DNA of 64,000 bases from Bacillota bacterium (GTDB lineage: Bacteria; Bacillota; Clostridia; Peptostreptococcales; Anaerovoracaceae): assembly GCA_017443515.1 (NCBI GenBank), contig JAFRXM010000022.1:1-64000 (forward strand), in the 5' to 3' direction. This document shows positions 28,790 to 37,057 of the stretch, one piece after another. The notes beneath the pieces were generated by a model. The model did not search any database and was not told the DNA's origin. It was given only the letters and a program-made list of their open reading frames with translations. A program made the translations under genes and the position numbers. How positions within the stretch are numbered: position 1 is the first letter of the stretch; each line of letters opens with the position of its first letter.

Positions 28790-30727
28790 CTACTGCACCG
28801 TCCCTGCGCGGAAATTGACTGTATATTCGTAAACTGTATCTATCTTGCCGCTGGGATAAGCGAAGAACACCTTGACCTTGGAGGATTCCCCGGTCCCTGT
28901 GATCTTTACCTTTTCAGCCGCGGATGTCTTTGTGCGCTGCTGCACGAAGACATTACTGGTGCCGCCGGGCTCGGACAGCGTGACAGTGACCTGGAAGCTG
29001 TCCTCGGTAGCTTTGGAATAATCTATGGTTATCTCCACCGGGCGCGGATTCACAGCGTAGCCGGTGCTGACGACCAGGCTTATCTTAGTCTCCTTTTCGA
29101 CCTGGCTGCCTGCCGCGATGGACTGGCTTATTATGTAGCCCTTGTCGACCGACGAGCTTTCCTGCTCGGTGGTCTTTTCAAGCACCAGACCGGCCTCTTC
29201 GATAGCCTTCTGGGCATCCTCGAGGGTCTTTCCGGTAAGGCGCGGTACCACGATGAGCTCGCTGCTCTCATCCGGGCCGAGGCTTATTACGATATCGACC
29301 TTGCCGCCTTTTTCAAGCTTTGCGCCTGCAGCAGGCTCCTGCGATATTATGCGGCCCCTTTCGACCGTGCTGCTGTACGCGCCGCTCACCTCGCCCAGGA
29401 CAAAGCCCAGACCTTCAAGGGTATGCTGCGCATCCTCCTGGGTCTTTCCGGCAAGGGTGGGCACGCCGTCTTCGCTGTCGCCGCGGCTCACGTTGACCTT
29501 TATTATGTGGCCGACCTTGACCGTTGTGCCTTCCTCTGGGATCTGGCTGATGATGGTGCCAACGGGCTCCTTGCTGACCAGCTGGTTTTCTATCTCAGCG
29601 CCAAGGCCGTACTGTTTTAAGTACTCCACGGCATCCGCGTAGACCATGCCTATTATGTAAGGCGTAGAGCGCTGCTTTTCGCGCTCTTCCTGCTTTCTTC
29701 TTTCGGCAGCCTTGCTTAAAAGGACTATTACGACTATGGCTATTATGACCGCCAGGGCTGCAACGCCCATCTTTATGTATTTTCTGCGCTTTGCCGCTAT
29801 GCGCTCCGCTCTGATGCGGGCCTTTCGCTCCTCGGGTGTCTCTTCCGGGGCGGCGTCCTCTCCGGTTTTTTTATCTTCAGCCTTTTTCTGGTCCGCGGTC
29901 CTTGAGAACTTGACGAAGGACAGGTCTGTTATCATCTCGTCGGCGTTCTTGTAGCGGTCCTTTTGCAGCTTGGCGGTGGCCTTCATTACTATGTGCTCAA
30001 GATCGCTTGGGATGTTGGGATTGAGCCTGCTGGGCGGTACCATGGGCTCGTTCATGTGCTTTAAGGCCACTTCAACTGCAGTCTCGCCGTCGAACGGGAC
30101 CTGGCCGGTGAGCATCTCGTAGAGAACTATTCCTAGGGAGTAGATGTCGGAACGCTCGTCCACGTAAGCTCCGCGGGCCTGCTCGGGCGAGAAGTAATGT
30201 ATGGAACCCATTACGGTGGCCTTCTTTTCAGCTGTATCGGCCTCCTCGGGGTTCTGCTTCATAGCTATGCCAAAATCGGAGATCTTCGCCACATCGCCGC
30301 TGGTGACCAATACGTTGTGCGGCTTTACATCCCTGTGTATAAGCTGGTGCTTGTGAGCTGTGGACAGGGCCATGGCTATCTGGCGCGTAAGGAAAGCAGC
30401 CCTCTTCGGATCCAGAGGCGCCTCGCGCTTTATGATCTCGGAAAGAGGCTCGCCCTCCACCAGCTCCATGACGATGTAGTAGATGTTCCCTTCCTTGCCG
30501 ACGTCGTAGACGTTGACGATGTTGGGGTCGACAATGCTTGCGGCAAGCTGCGACTCGCGGCGGAAGCTCTCGATGAACATCATGTCCTTGGTGAATTCCG
30601 GACGGAGTATCTTAATAGCAACATTGCGGGAGAGCAGCCTGTCCCTGGCGCGGAACACGACAGCCATACCGCCTTCGCCTATCTTTTCAATTAACTCGTA
30701 CCTTCCGGCAAGTACCCTTGTAGCCAC
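28790..30727 (-). CDS. prkC: PASTA-domain Ser/Thr protein kinase
   Basis: A 645-residue membrane kinase that senses cell-wall fragments. It has a cytoplasmic kinase domain (about 10-270) with GEGGMAVVF, Lys39 in VAIKIL, the catalytic loop HRDVKPHNV and DFGIA. A juxtamembrane charged region, one membrane segment (about 330-350, VAALAVIIAIVVIVLL), three extracellular PASTA repeats (about 365-575) and a C-terminal extra domain of about 70 residues follow. The start is taken as the GTG at 30727, because AAGGAG lies 4 bases before it; a frame nine codons longer would overlap the phosphatase gene. It is paired with the stp phosphatase upstream and rsgA downstream. Confidence 0.95.
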   Translation of the reverse strand: MATRVLAGRYELIEKIGEGGMAVVFRARDRLLSRNVAIKILRPEFTKDMMFIESFRRESQLAASIVDPNIVNVYDVGKEGNIYYIVMELVEGEPLSEIIKREAPLDPKRAAFLTRQIAMALSTAHKHQLIHRDVKPHNVLVTSGDVAKISDFGIAMKQNPEEADTAEKKATVMGSIHYFSPEQARGAYVDERSDIYSLGIVLYEMLTGQVPFDGETAVEVALKHMNEPMVPPSRLNPNIPSDLEHIVMKATAKLQKDRYKNADEMITDLSFVKFSRTADQKKAEDKKTGEDAAPEETPEERKARIRAERIAAKRRKYIKMGVAALAVIIAIVVIVLLSKAAERRKQEEREKQRSTPYIIGMVYADAVEYLKQYGLGAEIENQLVSKEPVGTIISQIPEEGTTVKVGHIIKVNVSRGDSEDGVPTLAGKTQEDAQHTLEGLGFVLGEVSGAYSSTVERGRIISQEPAAGAKLEKGGKVDIVISLGPDESSELIVVPRLTGKTLEDAQKAIEEAGLVLEKTTEQESSSVDKGYIISQSIAAGSQVEKETKISLVVSTGYAVNPRPVEITIDYSKATEDSFQVTVTLSEPGGTSNVFVQQRTKTSAAEKVKITGTGESSKVKVFFAYPSGKIDTVYEYTVNFRAGTVQ

Positions 30728-30735
30728 GGTGCTCC

Positions 30736-31467
30736 TTACTGTATGCGTATGCATACGACGGTGATGTTGTCCTCTCCGCCGTTCGAGTTAGCCATATCCA
30801 CCAGCGACCTGGAAAGACCGTGCATGGTCCTGGATCTGCTGGCAAGCCTTGCAATTATGGCTTCGTCCACCATGCCGTAGAGCCCATCCGTGCAGAGTAT
30901 GACGGTATCTCCGGGGTAGATGTCGAAGCTGAAGAAATCAGGACGCACGGTGGGCTCTCCGCCCAGCGCCCTGGTGATGACGTGCTTTTCGGGGTGGTTC
31001 TCGGCCTGCTCGGCTGTGATCTCGCCCTTGTCCACGAGCTCCTGGATGAGTGTGTGGTCGGTCGTTACCTTCATTATCTGCCTGTCGCGAATGAGATAGG
31101 CTCTGCTGTCCCCTACGTTGACTATAAACGCCTTGCTGCCGCGAAGGTAACATAATACCGCAGTGGTAGCCATGCCGAGATGGCCGGGCTCGCTGCTGGA
31201 TTTTGAGTATATCAGCTCGTTGGCGCCTGAAAGAAGCGACATGAAATAAGCCTTGAGGGCATCCCCTTCTTCCACGTCGCCTATCGGATGAAGAGCCGCG
31301 AACTGTGCCATGTATCCCACGGCCAGGCGGCTTGCAAGCTCTCCGCTGCTGTGCCCGCCGACGCCGTCCGCAACCATGTAAAGATCGCGGTCGGGAAGCA
31401 CGAAGACGGCGTCTTCGTTGTCGTTCCTGGATATTCCTTTGTCGGTCTTAAAACCTACGCTTATCAT
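30736..31467 (-). CDS. stp: PP2C-type protein phosphatase (Stp/PrpC)
   Basis: A 243-residue metal-dependent phosphatase that reverses PrkC phosphorylation. The metal-binding motifs NEDAVF, VADGVGGHSSGE, LVTTDHT-type and CTDGLYGMV, and the terminal GGEDNITVV, are all present. The ATG at 31467 is chosen because AAGGAGG lies before it; it overlaps the rsmB stop by four bases (ATGA). Kinase and phosphatase are separated by 8 bases. Confidence 0.95.
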   Translation of the reverse strand: MISVGFKTDKGISRNDNEDAVFVLPDRDLYMVADGVGGHSSGELASRLAVGYMAQFAALHPIGDVEEGDALKAYFMSLLSGANELIYSKSSSEPGHLGMATTAVLCYLRGSKAFIVNVGDSRAYLIRDRQIMKVTTDHTLIQELVDKGEITAEQAENHPEKHVITRALGGEPTVRPDFFSFDIYPGDTVILCTDGLYGMVDEAIIARLASRSRTMHGLSRSLVDMANSNGGEDNITVVCIRIQ

Positions 31468-32738
31468 CTGCCCCTCCTTATGAGGCAAGTATAGAAGCCG
31501 TCCGGTCCGCCCTCTTTGGGGAAGAGCTGGCGCTCCTGTTCTATAGTATAGCCGGAGGCTTGCGCGAGGGCATTGCGGACGAGTTCTTCGTTTTCCTGCG
31601 GATCCACCGTGCAGGTGCTGTAGAGCACCTTTCCGCCCGGCTTTGCATACCTTAGTGCATTCAACAAAATATTATACTGTATTTTGCAGAGTTCCTCAAG
31701 AGCCTTTGAGGCATCTTCGGGACTTTGCTGCTTAAGTTTTATCTCGGGATTGCGGCGCAGAGTGCCAAGGCCGCTGCACGGGACGTCCGCAAGCACGCAG
31801 TCGGCGCTGCTTTCGAGCCCTGGCTGAAATACCTGGGAGTCCGCCTCTTCCGCCGAAACAGAGCTTAAGCCCAGGCGTGCGGCCTCTTTTTTTATGAGCT
31901 CCACGCGGTGCGGGTAGACGTCGAAAGCCCTTACCGTTCCGCTGTCCTTCATGAGCTCCGCCGCGCAGCAGGTCTTGCCGCCCGGAGCGGCGCAAAGGTC
32001 CAGAAAGACTTCGCCGGGCCCTGGCGCGAGCATCTCCACGGCTGCCGCGGAAGCTTCTCCCTGGACGGAAAACAGGCCATCCCTGTAAAGCGAGGTATCG
32101 AGCACACCGCTGCCGCCCACTTCAAGGCAGAGTCCGGAAAGTGCGGTATCAGACGCCTCAAGGCCCAGCTCTTTAAGCTTTTCCGCAAGCTCTTTGCGGC
32201 TTTTTTTCAGGGTGTTTGCCCTTATGGTAAACGGTGCGGGGCTGTTGCACGCCTTAAGGAAAGCCTCGGTTTTTTCAGCACCGTAATGCTTTGTCCAAAG
32301 ATCCACTATCCACTGCGCACAGGAGTACTTTACGGAAAGACTGTCTGAAAGCAGCCGCTTGCCATCCCGCTGGAACGATCTTAGTACCGCATTTATAAAG
32401 CCCTGGCGGCCCTTCATGAAAGCCGCGGCCAGAGCCACGGTCTCGTTTACGGCAGCGTGGTCGGCGACACCGTCCATGAGCGCAAGCTGGTAAAAGCCCA
32501 TGCGAAGAAGCACCCTGTTGGATGCCGAAAGGCCGGGCTTTTTAAGGAATCTCTGTATGTTATTGTCCAGAAGGAACTGGTTTCTGAGGCACCCGTAGAC
32601 GAGCTCGCGCACAAAAGCAGGGCTCTTAGCCCCGTCCTTTCTGATGTGCTCAGAAAGAGCCAGGTTAGACCATGCCCCGTTCTCCTCTATGTCCTTTAGT
32701 GTCAGAAAGGCTGTACGCCTGTCCCTGTCAATCGCCAA
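31464..32738 (-). CDS. rsmB: 16S rRNA m5C967 methyltransferase RsmB
   Basis: A 424-residue SAM-dependent RNA methyltransferase. It has an N-terminal NusB-like RNA-binding domain (about 1-140) followed by the catalytic domain with FLDLCAAPGGKT, ADVPCSGLGTLRRNPE and LYSTCTVDPQENE; the last two hold the two catalytic Cys residues. The start is a TTG at 32738 with AGGGGA before it. That ribosome binding region lies in the 3' end of fmt, which it overlaps by 11 bases. This is the standard position between fmt and stp. Confidence 0.94.
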   Translation of the reverse strand: MAIDRDRRTAFLTLKDIEENGAWSNLALSEHIRKDGAKSPAFVRELVYGCLRNQFLLDNNIQRFLKKPGLSASNRVLLRMGFYQLALMDGVADHAAVNETVALAAAFMKGRQGFINAVLRSFQRDGKRLLSDSLSVKYSCAQWIVDLWTKHYGAEKTEAFLKACNSPAPFTIRANTLKKSRKELAEKLKELGLEASDTALSGLCLEVGGSGVLDTSLYRDGLFSVQGEASAAAVEMLAPGPGEVFLDLCAAPGGKTCCAAELMKDSGTVRAFDVYPHRVELIKKEAARLGLSSVSAEEADSQVFQPGLESSADCVLADVPCSGLGTLRRNPEIKLKQQSPEDASKALEELCKIQYNILLNALRYAKPGGKVLYSTCTVDPQENEELVRNALAQASGYTIEQERQLFPKEGGPDGFYTCLIRRGR

Positions 32739-33690
32739 GAACTGTCCCCTCTTCTATCTTGTTGCCAAGCAGGAAAGCCGAAACGTCCATGGCCTTCTTT
32801 CCGGGCATCTGAATATTCGTAAGCAGCACCGAGCCGCCGCCGCAGGCGACCTCTATGCCGCGTTTGTCCGCTCTGATGACGGTACCGGGCAGGATCTCCT
32901 CCCTGGCTGCGCCAGGTCCCTTTTGGTGACAGAGAACCGTCCCCTTGTCACATTTGTGGACCTTCATGATCTGGCCCTTGTAGGTGGTGGATGCGGTGGG
33001 CCAGGAGTTAAAACCCCGCACCAGGCAGCAGATCTGCTCCGCGGTCTTCGTAAAGTCTATAACGCCCTCTTCCTTGAATACCATGGGCGCGTAACTGGCA
33101 AGATCCTCGTCCTGAGGCACGGCAGTGCAGCTTCCGTCCGCTATCTTCGGCAAGGTCTCGACTATCATACGGGCTCCAAGTTCAGCAAGCTCCTCGTGCA
33201 GCTGCGCGGTGGTCTTTTCTCCGATCTCTACGCTTTCCTGAGCGTACATTCCGCCAGTGTCCATGCCTTCTTCCATCTGCATTATGGTGACTCCGGTGCG
33301 CTCACAGCCGTCTATCACGGCGCGGTGTATTGGTGCGGCACCCCGGTACGCGGGTAGCAGGCTTGCGTGGATGTTGACGCAGCCGTATTTCGGCAGCTCT
33401 AGTATCTCTTTGGGCAGTATCTTGCCGTAGGCGGCTACCACGATGAAGTCCGGTGCCGCCTGCTCAAGGCGCGCTAAAAGCTCCGCGTTGCCCTTGACCC
33501 TTTCCGGGCTCTCCACGGGTATGCCGAGTTCCAGCGCTTTCTGCTTTACAGGGCAGAACTGCACCTTCTTGCCGCGGTCGCGGGCGCGGTCGGCCTTGGT
33601 CACGGCAAGTTCTATACTGTAACCAGCATTATGTAAAGCTTCCAGAGGCGGCACCGCAAAGTCCGGCGTCCCCATGTAGACTATCTTCAT
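32728..33690 (-). CDS. fmt: Methionyl-tRNA formyltransferase with repeat insertion
   Basis: A 320-residue enzyme that formylates initiator Met-tRNA using 10-formyl-THF. The catalytic region CVNIHASLLPAYRGAAPIHR and MQMEEGMDTG are intact in the N-terminal domain. In the C-terminal domain nine residues, CDKGTVLCH, are encoded by the palindromic repeat at 32926-32952 and sit between MKVHK and QKGPGAAREEILPGTVI, a variable surface loop in the family. The same nine residues occur in the FkbM protein near 52300. The last residues, IEEGTVLGD, are encoded by a degenerate related palindrome. The start overlaps def by four bases. Confidence 0.95.
   Translation of the reverse strand: MKIVYMGTPDFAVPPLEALHNAGYSIELAVTKADRARDRGKKVQFCPVKQKALELGIPVESPERVKGNAELLARLEQAAPDFIVVAAYGKILPKEILELPKYGCVNIHASLLPAYRGAAPIHRAVIDGCERTGVTIMQMEEGMDTGGMYAQESVEIGEKTTAQLHEELAELGARMIVETLPKIADGSCTAVPQDEDLASYAPMVFKEEGVIDFTKTAEQICCLVRGFNSWPTASTTYKGQIMKVHKCDKGTVLCHQKGPGAAREEILPGTVIRADKRGIEVACGGGSVLLTNIQMPGKKAMDVSAFLLGNKIEEGTVLGD
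32736..32761 (-). repeat. Degenerate palindrome at the fmt-rsmB junction
   Basis: The arms CAAGA and TCTTG enclose AACTGTCCCC, close to the AACCGTCCCC core of the 32926 and 52289 repeats. It encodes the C-terminal EEGTVLGD of Fmt and carries the rsmB ribosome binding region. It may be a decayed copy of the repeat. Confidence 0.4.
32926..32952 (-). repeat. 27-base palindromic repeat inside fmt
   Basis: The arms GTGACA (32926-32931) and TGTCAC (32946-32951) flank the core AACCGTCCCC. All 27 bases are identical to 52289-52315, which lies inside an unrelated gene. Read in the gene's frame it gives CDKGTVLCH in both. The length is a multiple of three and the repeat is open in four of six frames, so it can enter genes without breaking them. 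Confidence 0.85.
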
Positions 33691-34166
33691 TCTTCTTCCT
33701 CTTCACCGCTTTCCGCAAAGTGTATGTCGTCGGCCTTCTGGGTATACAGAATTCCGTCCAAATGGTCGTATTCGTGCTGGAAAGCCCTAGCAAGAAGGCC
33801 CTCGCCTTCGTATTCGACGGGCTGTCCGTTGCGGTCGAGGCCTTTTATGCGCACGTATTCCGCGCGGTGCACCATGCCAACATATCCGGGCACCGAAAGG
33901 CAGCCCTCCTCGCCGTACTGGTCGCCGTCGGACTCCACAATTTCCGGGTTTATGAGCTCGTAGAGATGGTCCTCGTCCACCTGCACCACGAACATGCGGC
34001 GGAGGATCCCAACCTGCGGGGCGGCCAGCCCAACGCCGTTTGCCTCGTGCATGGTCTCGGCCATGTCGTCCAGTATGGACCTGATGCGGTCAGTGACTTC
34101 CGTCACCGGACGGCTCTTCTTTTTAAGGGTCTCGTCTTCTTCAGTGAGTATCTTCCTGAGTGCCAT
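33687..34166 (-). CDS. def: Peptide deformylase
   Basis: A 159-residue metalloenzyme that removes the formyl group from nascent proteins. All three family motifs are present: GVGLAAPQVG, EEGCLSVPG (metal Cys) and QHEYDHLDG (two metal His and the catalytic Glu). The start has TAGGAGG before it, 8 bases after priA. Its end overlaps fmt by four bases, so formylation and deformylation enzymes are translated together. Confidence 0.97.
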   Translation of the reverse strand: MALRKILTEEDETLKKKSRPVTEVTDRIRSILDDMAETMHEANGVGLAAPQVGILRRMFVVQVDEDHLYELINPEIVESDGDQYGEEGCLSVPGYVGMVHRAEYVRIKGLDRNGQPVEYEGEGLLARAFQHEYDHLDGILYTQKADDIHFAESGEEEEE

Positions 34167-34174
34167 ATTGCCTC

Positions 34175-36178
34175 CTAAATAAATGAATACGGGTCTATGT
34201 CAGTAGTAAACAGCTTTGCTACGCCCTTTTGTTTCGCGTAGATATCCCTCAGCTGCATGATAGCAGAGCTGGTGCTTTTCCTGCTTCCCGCGGGCGATTT
34301 TATAAGGATCTGGTAGCGGAACTGGCCGCTGGCCTTTACCAGTACGCCCGGAGCCGGCCCCAGCACGTGCACGCCTTCGGGGAGCTTTTTACGAAGCCAC
34401 ACCGCGCAGCGCTTAGCCGACTCAAAGGCCAGCTGTTCGTCTTCGTCCGAGATGACAAGCTGGTATATGTCCGCAAACGGCGGATATGCGGCAGCTTTCC
34501 TCAGCTCTATCTCGCGCTCGTAGAAGCTTCTGTAGTCGTGCCTTGCGGCAAATACTATGGCAGGGTCCTGCGGAGCGTAGGTCTGGATGACCACGCTCCC
34601 GGGCTCTTCGCCCCTTCCGGACCTTCCCGCCGCCTGGGTAACGAGCTGGAAAGTGCGCTCCGCGCTCCGAAAATCCGGGATGTTCAGCGTCACGTCTGCT
34701 GATATTATACCAACAAGCCCGACGTTTGCATAGTCCAGGCCTTTGGCCACCAGCTGGGTGCCTATGAGTATGTCGGTCTTGCCCTTCTCGAACTGCTTCA
34801 GGACGGATTCCATACCGCCCTTTCTTTTGGCCGTATCGAGGTCTAATCGTCCCGCTGACGCGTCCGGAAACAGCTCGTGGACCTTTTCCTCTACCTGCTC
34901 TGTTCCGGCGCCAAAACGGCCGATAATGCGGCTGCCGCAGTCCGGGCAGACCTTGGGCATGGGCTGCTTTCTTCCGCAGTAGTGGCAGACCAAAGCGTCC
35001 TCTTCCCTGTGGTACGTAAGCGTTATCCCGCACTCGGGGCAGCGCATCGTATGGCCGCATTCCCTGCACGAAACGTAGCTAGCGTAGCCACGCCTGTTGA
35101 GGAAGAGTATCACCTGTTTGTTGTCGTCGAGAGTCTTCCTTATGCCCTCGGCGAGCTTCTTTGAAAAGAGGCTGCGGTTGCCCGCTTTGACCTCTTTGGT
35201 CATATCAACTATGTATGCCCGGGGCAGAGGGTTGCTGTTGTATCTTTCCGCAAGCTCGAGCCTCCTGAAGAGGCCTTTTTCGCTGCGGTAGTAGTCTTTT
35301 ACGGATGGAGTTGCGCTGCCCAGGACTATCGACGCCCCGTGGTACATGGCGCGCTTTTCGGCAAGCTCCAGCGTGTCGTACTTTGGGCTCTTGTCGGACT
35401 TGTAGGAGGTCTCGTGCTCCTCGTCCATAACTATCAGCCCTATGTCAGTAAACGGCGCAAATATGGCGGATCTTGCGCCAATGGCAAGCTTTACTCCGCC
35501 CGATTCTATACGCTTGTACTGTTCGCCGCGCTGGGCCGGCGTGAGCTTGCTGTGCAGGACCGCTATCCTGTCCAGCCCGAACCTGCTTGCAAAGCGGCTC
35601 ACGAGCTGAGGTGTGAGCGATATCTCAGGGACCAGCACTATTCCGCAGCGCCCCATATCTATGACCTTCTGCATGGCCTGAAGGTAGACTTCGGTCTTGC
35701 CCGAGCCGGTGACTCCGTGCAGCAGGAAGACAGTGTTCTTCTTCGCCTCCACGGCGCTGTTTATCTCAGAAAGTGCCGCAGCCTGGGCTTTTGTGAGCTT
35801 CTTTGGCTCCGTGGGCTCGCACTCGAGATCCGCGAAAGGATCCTTGGTGCGCCGCTTGGCCTCAGACACCGGAAGAAAGCATTTCACGGCCTCTATGTAG
35901 CGGCAGAGGAAGCGGTCGTGCATCCACATGGCGGTCTTTACGGCCTCCTCCGAAAGCTGCACTCCCGGGACTATCTCTATGATGTCCTTGATGCGGGAAA
36001 GACCTTCGGGAGCCTCATCCGAAAGCGTTGCTACGTATCCTTCGGCCCTGCGGTCGTGCATAGTAAATGGCACTATGACCTTCTGGCCGACAGCTATATC
36101 TTCCAGCTCCGTCCTGTATGTGTAGAGCGCGTCGGTTGCGCTCGTGTTGTTGTCCACGATTATTCCGGCGTACTTCAT
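34175..36178 (-). CDS. priA: Primosomal helicase PriA, shortened
   Basis: A 667-residue replication-restart helicase. The N-terminal 3'-DNA-binding domain (about 1-100) is present. Walker A is GVTGSGKTEVYLQ, the DEEH box is IVMDEEHETSYKSD, and the zinc-binding Cys clusters CRECGHTMRCPECG and CHYCGRKQPMPKVCPDCG are complete. Most PriA proteins are about 730-810 residues. Here the stretch between the DNA-binding domain and the helicase is short (about 45 residues where a winged-helix linker is usual), so that linker appears reduced. Its start overlaps the queH stop by four bases. Confidence 0.94.
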   Translation of the reverse strand: MKYAGIIVDNNTSATDALYTYRTELEDIAVGQKVIVPFTMHDRRAEGYVATLSDEAPEGLSRIKDIIEIVPGVQLSEEAVKTAMWMHDRFLCRYIEAVKCFLPVSEAKRRTKDPFADLECEPTEPKKLTKAQAAALSEINSAVEAKKNTVFLLHGVTGSGKTEVYLQAMQKVIDMGRCGIVLVPEISLTPQLVSRFASRFGLDRIAVLHSKLTPAQRGEQYKRIESGGVKLAIGARSAIFAPFTDIGLIVMDEEHETSYKSDKSPKYDTLELAEKRAMYHGASIVLGSATPSVKDYYRSEKGLFRRLELAERYNSNPLPRAYIVDMTKEVKAGNRSLFSKKLAEGIRKTLDDNKQVILFLNRRGYASYVSCRECGHTMRCPECGITLTYHREEDALVCHYCGRKQPMPKVCPDCGSRIIGRFGAGTEQVEEKVHELFPDASAGRLDLDTAKRKGGMESVLKQFEKGKTDILIGTQLVAKGLDYANVGLVGIISADVTLNIPDFRSAERTFQLVTQAAGRSGRGEEPGSVVIQTYAPQDPAIVFAARHDYRSFYEREIELRKAAAYPPFADIYQLVISDEDEQLAFESAKRCAVWLRKKLPEGVHVLGPAPGVLVKASGQFRYQILIKSPAGSRKSTSSAIMQLRDIYAKQKGVAKLFTTDIDPYSFI

Positions 36179-36780
36179 CCCCGGACCTCCGCGGCCTTCT
36201 TTTCCATGGCCTTTCGGGCATCCCGCTCCGAGAACTCGCAGCCGCAGTAGTGCTGCCTGTACAGCCCGTAAGCCTTTGAAAGCTCTATGGACCTGTTGTA
36301 GCCGTCCTTTTTCTTGTAGTTGCCGGCCAGGTACTCCACGCCGTATTTTTCGGAAAGCTGCGCGCCTACGGCTGAGATGACGCTGTAATTCTTATAGGGG
36401 CTTACGGAGAGCGTGGTATCGAAGCAGCAAAACCCCTTTTCCTTTGCCAGCGCGGCGGTCCTTTCGAGGCGAAGAGCAAAGCACTCGCGGCAGCGCGCTC
36501 CGCCTTCCGGCTCGTTTTCAAGACCCTTAGCGCAGTCGTAGAACTCCTGCGGATCCCAGTCCCCTTCGATAAACCCCAGGTTGAGGTCGTGCTCTACCGA
36601 AAATTCGCCAAGAAAACGCATCTGCTCCTTCTTGCGCAGCTCGTACTCCTCACGGTCGGTGATATTCGGATTATAGTAAAACACGGTGATGTCGTACTCA
36701 CCGGAATCTACAAGCCTTTCTATTACCGCCGTGGAACAAGGCCCACAGCATGAATGCAGCAGAAGCTTCTTCTTATCCAT
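36175..36780 (-). CDS. queH: Epoxyqueuosine reductase QueH
   Basis: A 201-residue enzyme (old name DUF208) for the last step of queuosine synthesis in tRNA, an iron-sulfur protein that replaces QueG. The Cys signatures LLHSCCGPCSTAVIERL, ARCRECFALRL and YRQHYCGCEFS are intact. The ATG at 36780 is chosen because homology starts at MDKKKLLLHSCCGPC. A longer frame reads 81 codons into the inverted-repeat element at 36795-37048 and is not credible. No good ribosome binding site is seen. The ATG lies 14 bases from the arm of that element, so its folding may affect translation. Confidence 0.9.
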   Translation of the reverse strand: MDKKKLLLHSCCGPCSTAVIERLVDSGEYDITVFYYNPNITDREEYELRKKEQMRFLGEFSVEHDLNLGFIEGDWDPQEFYDCAKGLENEPEGGARCRECFALRLERTAALAKEKGFCCFDTTLSVSPYKNYSVISAVGAQLSEKYGVEYLAGNYKKKDGYNRSIELSKAYGLYRQHYCGCEFSERDARKAMEKKAAEVRG

Positions 36781-36794
36781 TGTAATCATTTGTT

Positions 36795-37048
36795 GCTGCT
36801 CAGCGTTCGGACAGAACCATTGCTTTTTGTACACTCTGTCGAAAAAGCGCCGGCAGACCCGGTTTATCCGAGCGTTTATCGCAGGTACGGCGGGACGGTC
36901 CGCCGTAGCGAGCGGCGTTAAGCCCGCTGTCGACTGTAGACAAGGGCGCGTTCGCGAGCGTGCACAGATAGCGACGGAAAAACCGATGGTCTGTAAGCTT
37001 TTGAGATCGTGTACAGAAAGCAATGGTTCTGTCCGAACGCTGAGCAGC
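36795..37048. repeat. Long imperfect inverted-repeat element, 254 bases
   Basis: A 40-base arm (36795-36834) is the reverse complement of 37009-37048 with one mismatch. The inner 174 bases continue to pair imperfectly: CAGACC...GGTTT blocks mirror each other, and there is a CGCCG/CGGCG hairpin near 36901-36917. It fills almost the whole gap between trmO and queH. There is no transposase and no coding sequence. It could be a MITE-like element, a large structured RNA, or an RNA-processing structure within the transcript. The arms contain GGTTCTGTCC, loosely like the small palindromes elsewhere in the window. Confidence 0.8.
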
Positions 37049-37057
37049 GATAAAATA

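Noticed and set aside
32926..32952. Chance similarity or a shared protein domain between Fmt and the FkbM protein
   Set aside because: The match is exact at the DNA level over 27 bases including third codon positions, and stops abruptly on both sides, which a protein domain would not do.
36175..37023. A 282-residue version of QueH
   Set aside because: The first 81 residues are read out of the inverted-repeat element, have no QueH likeness and no ribosome binding site.
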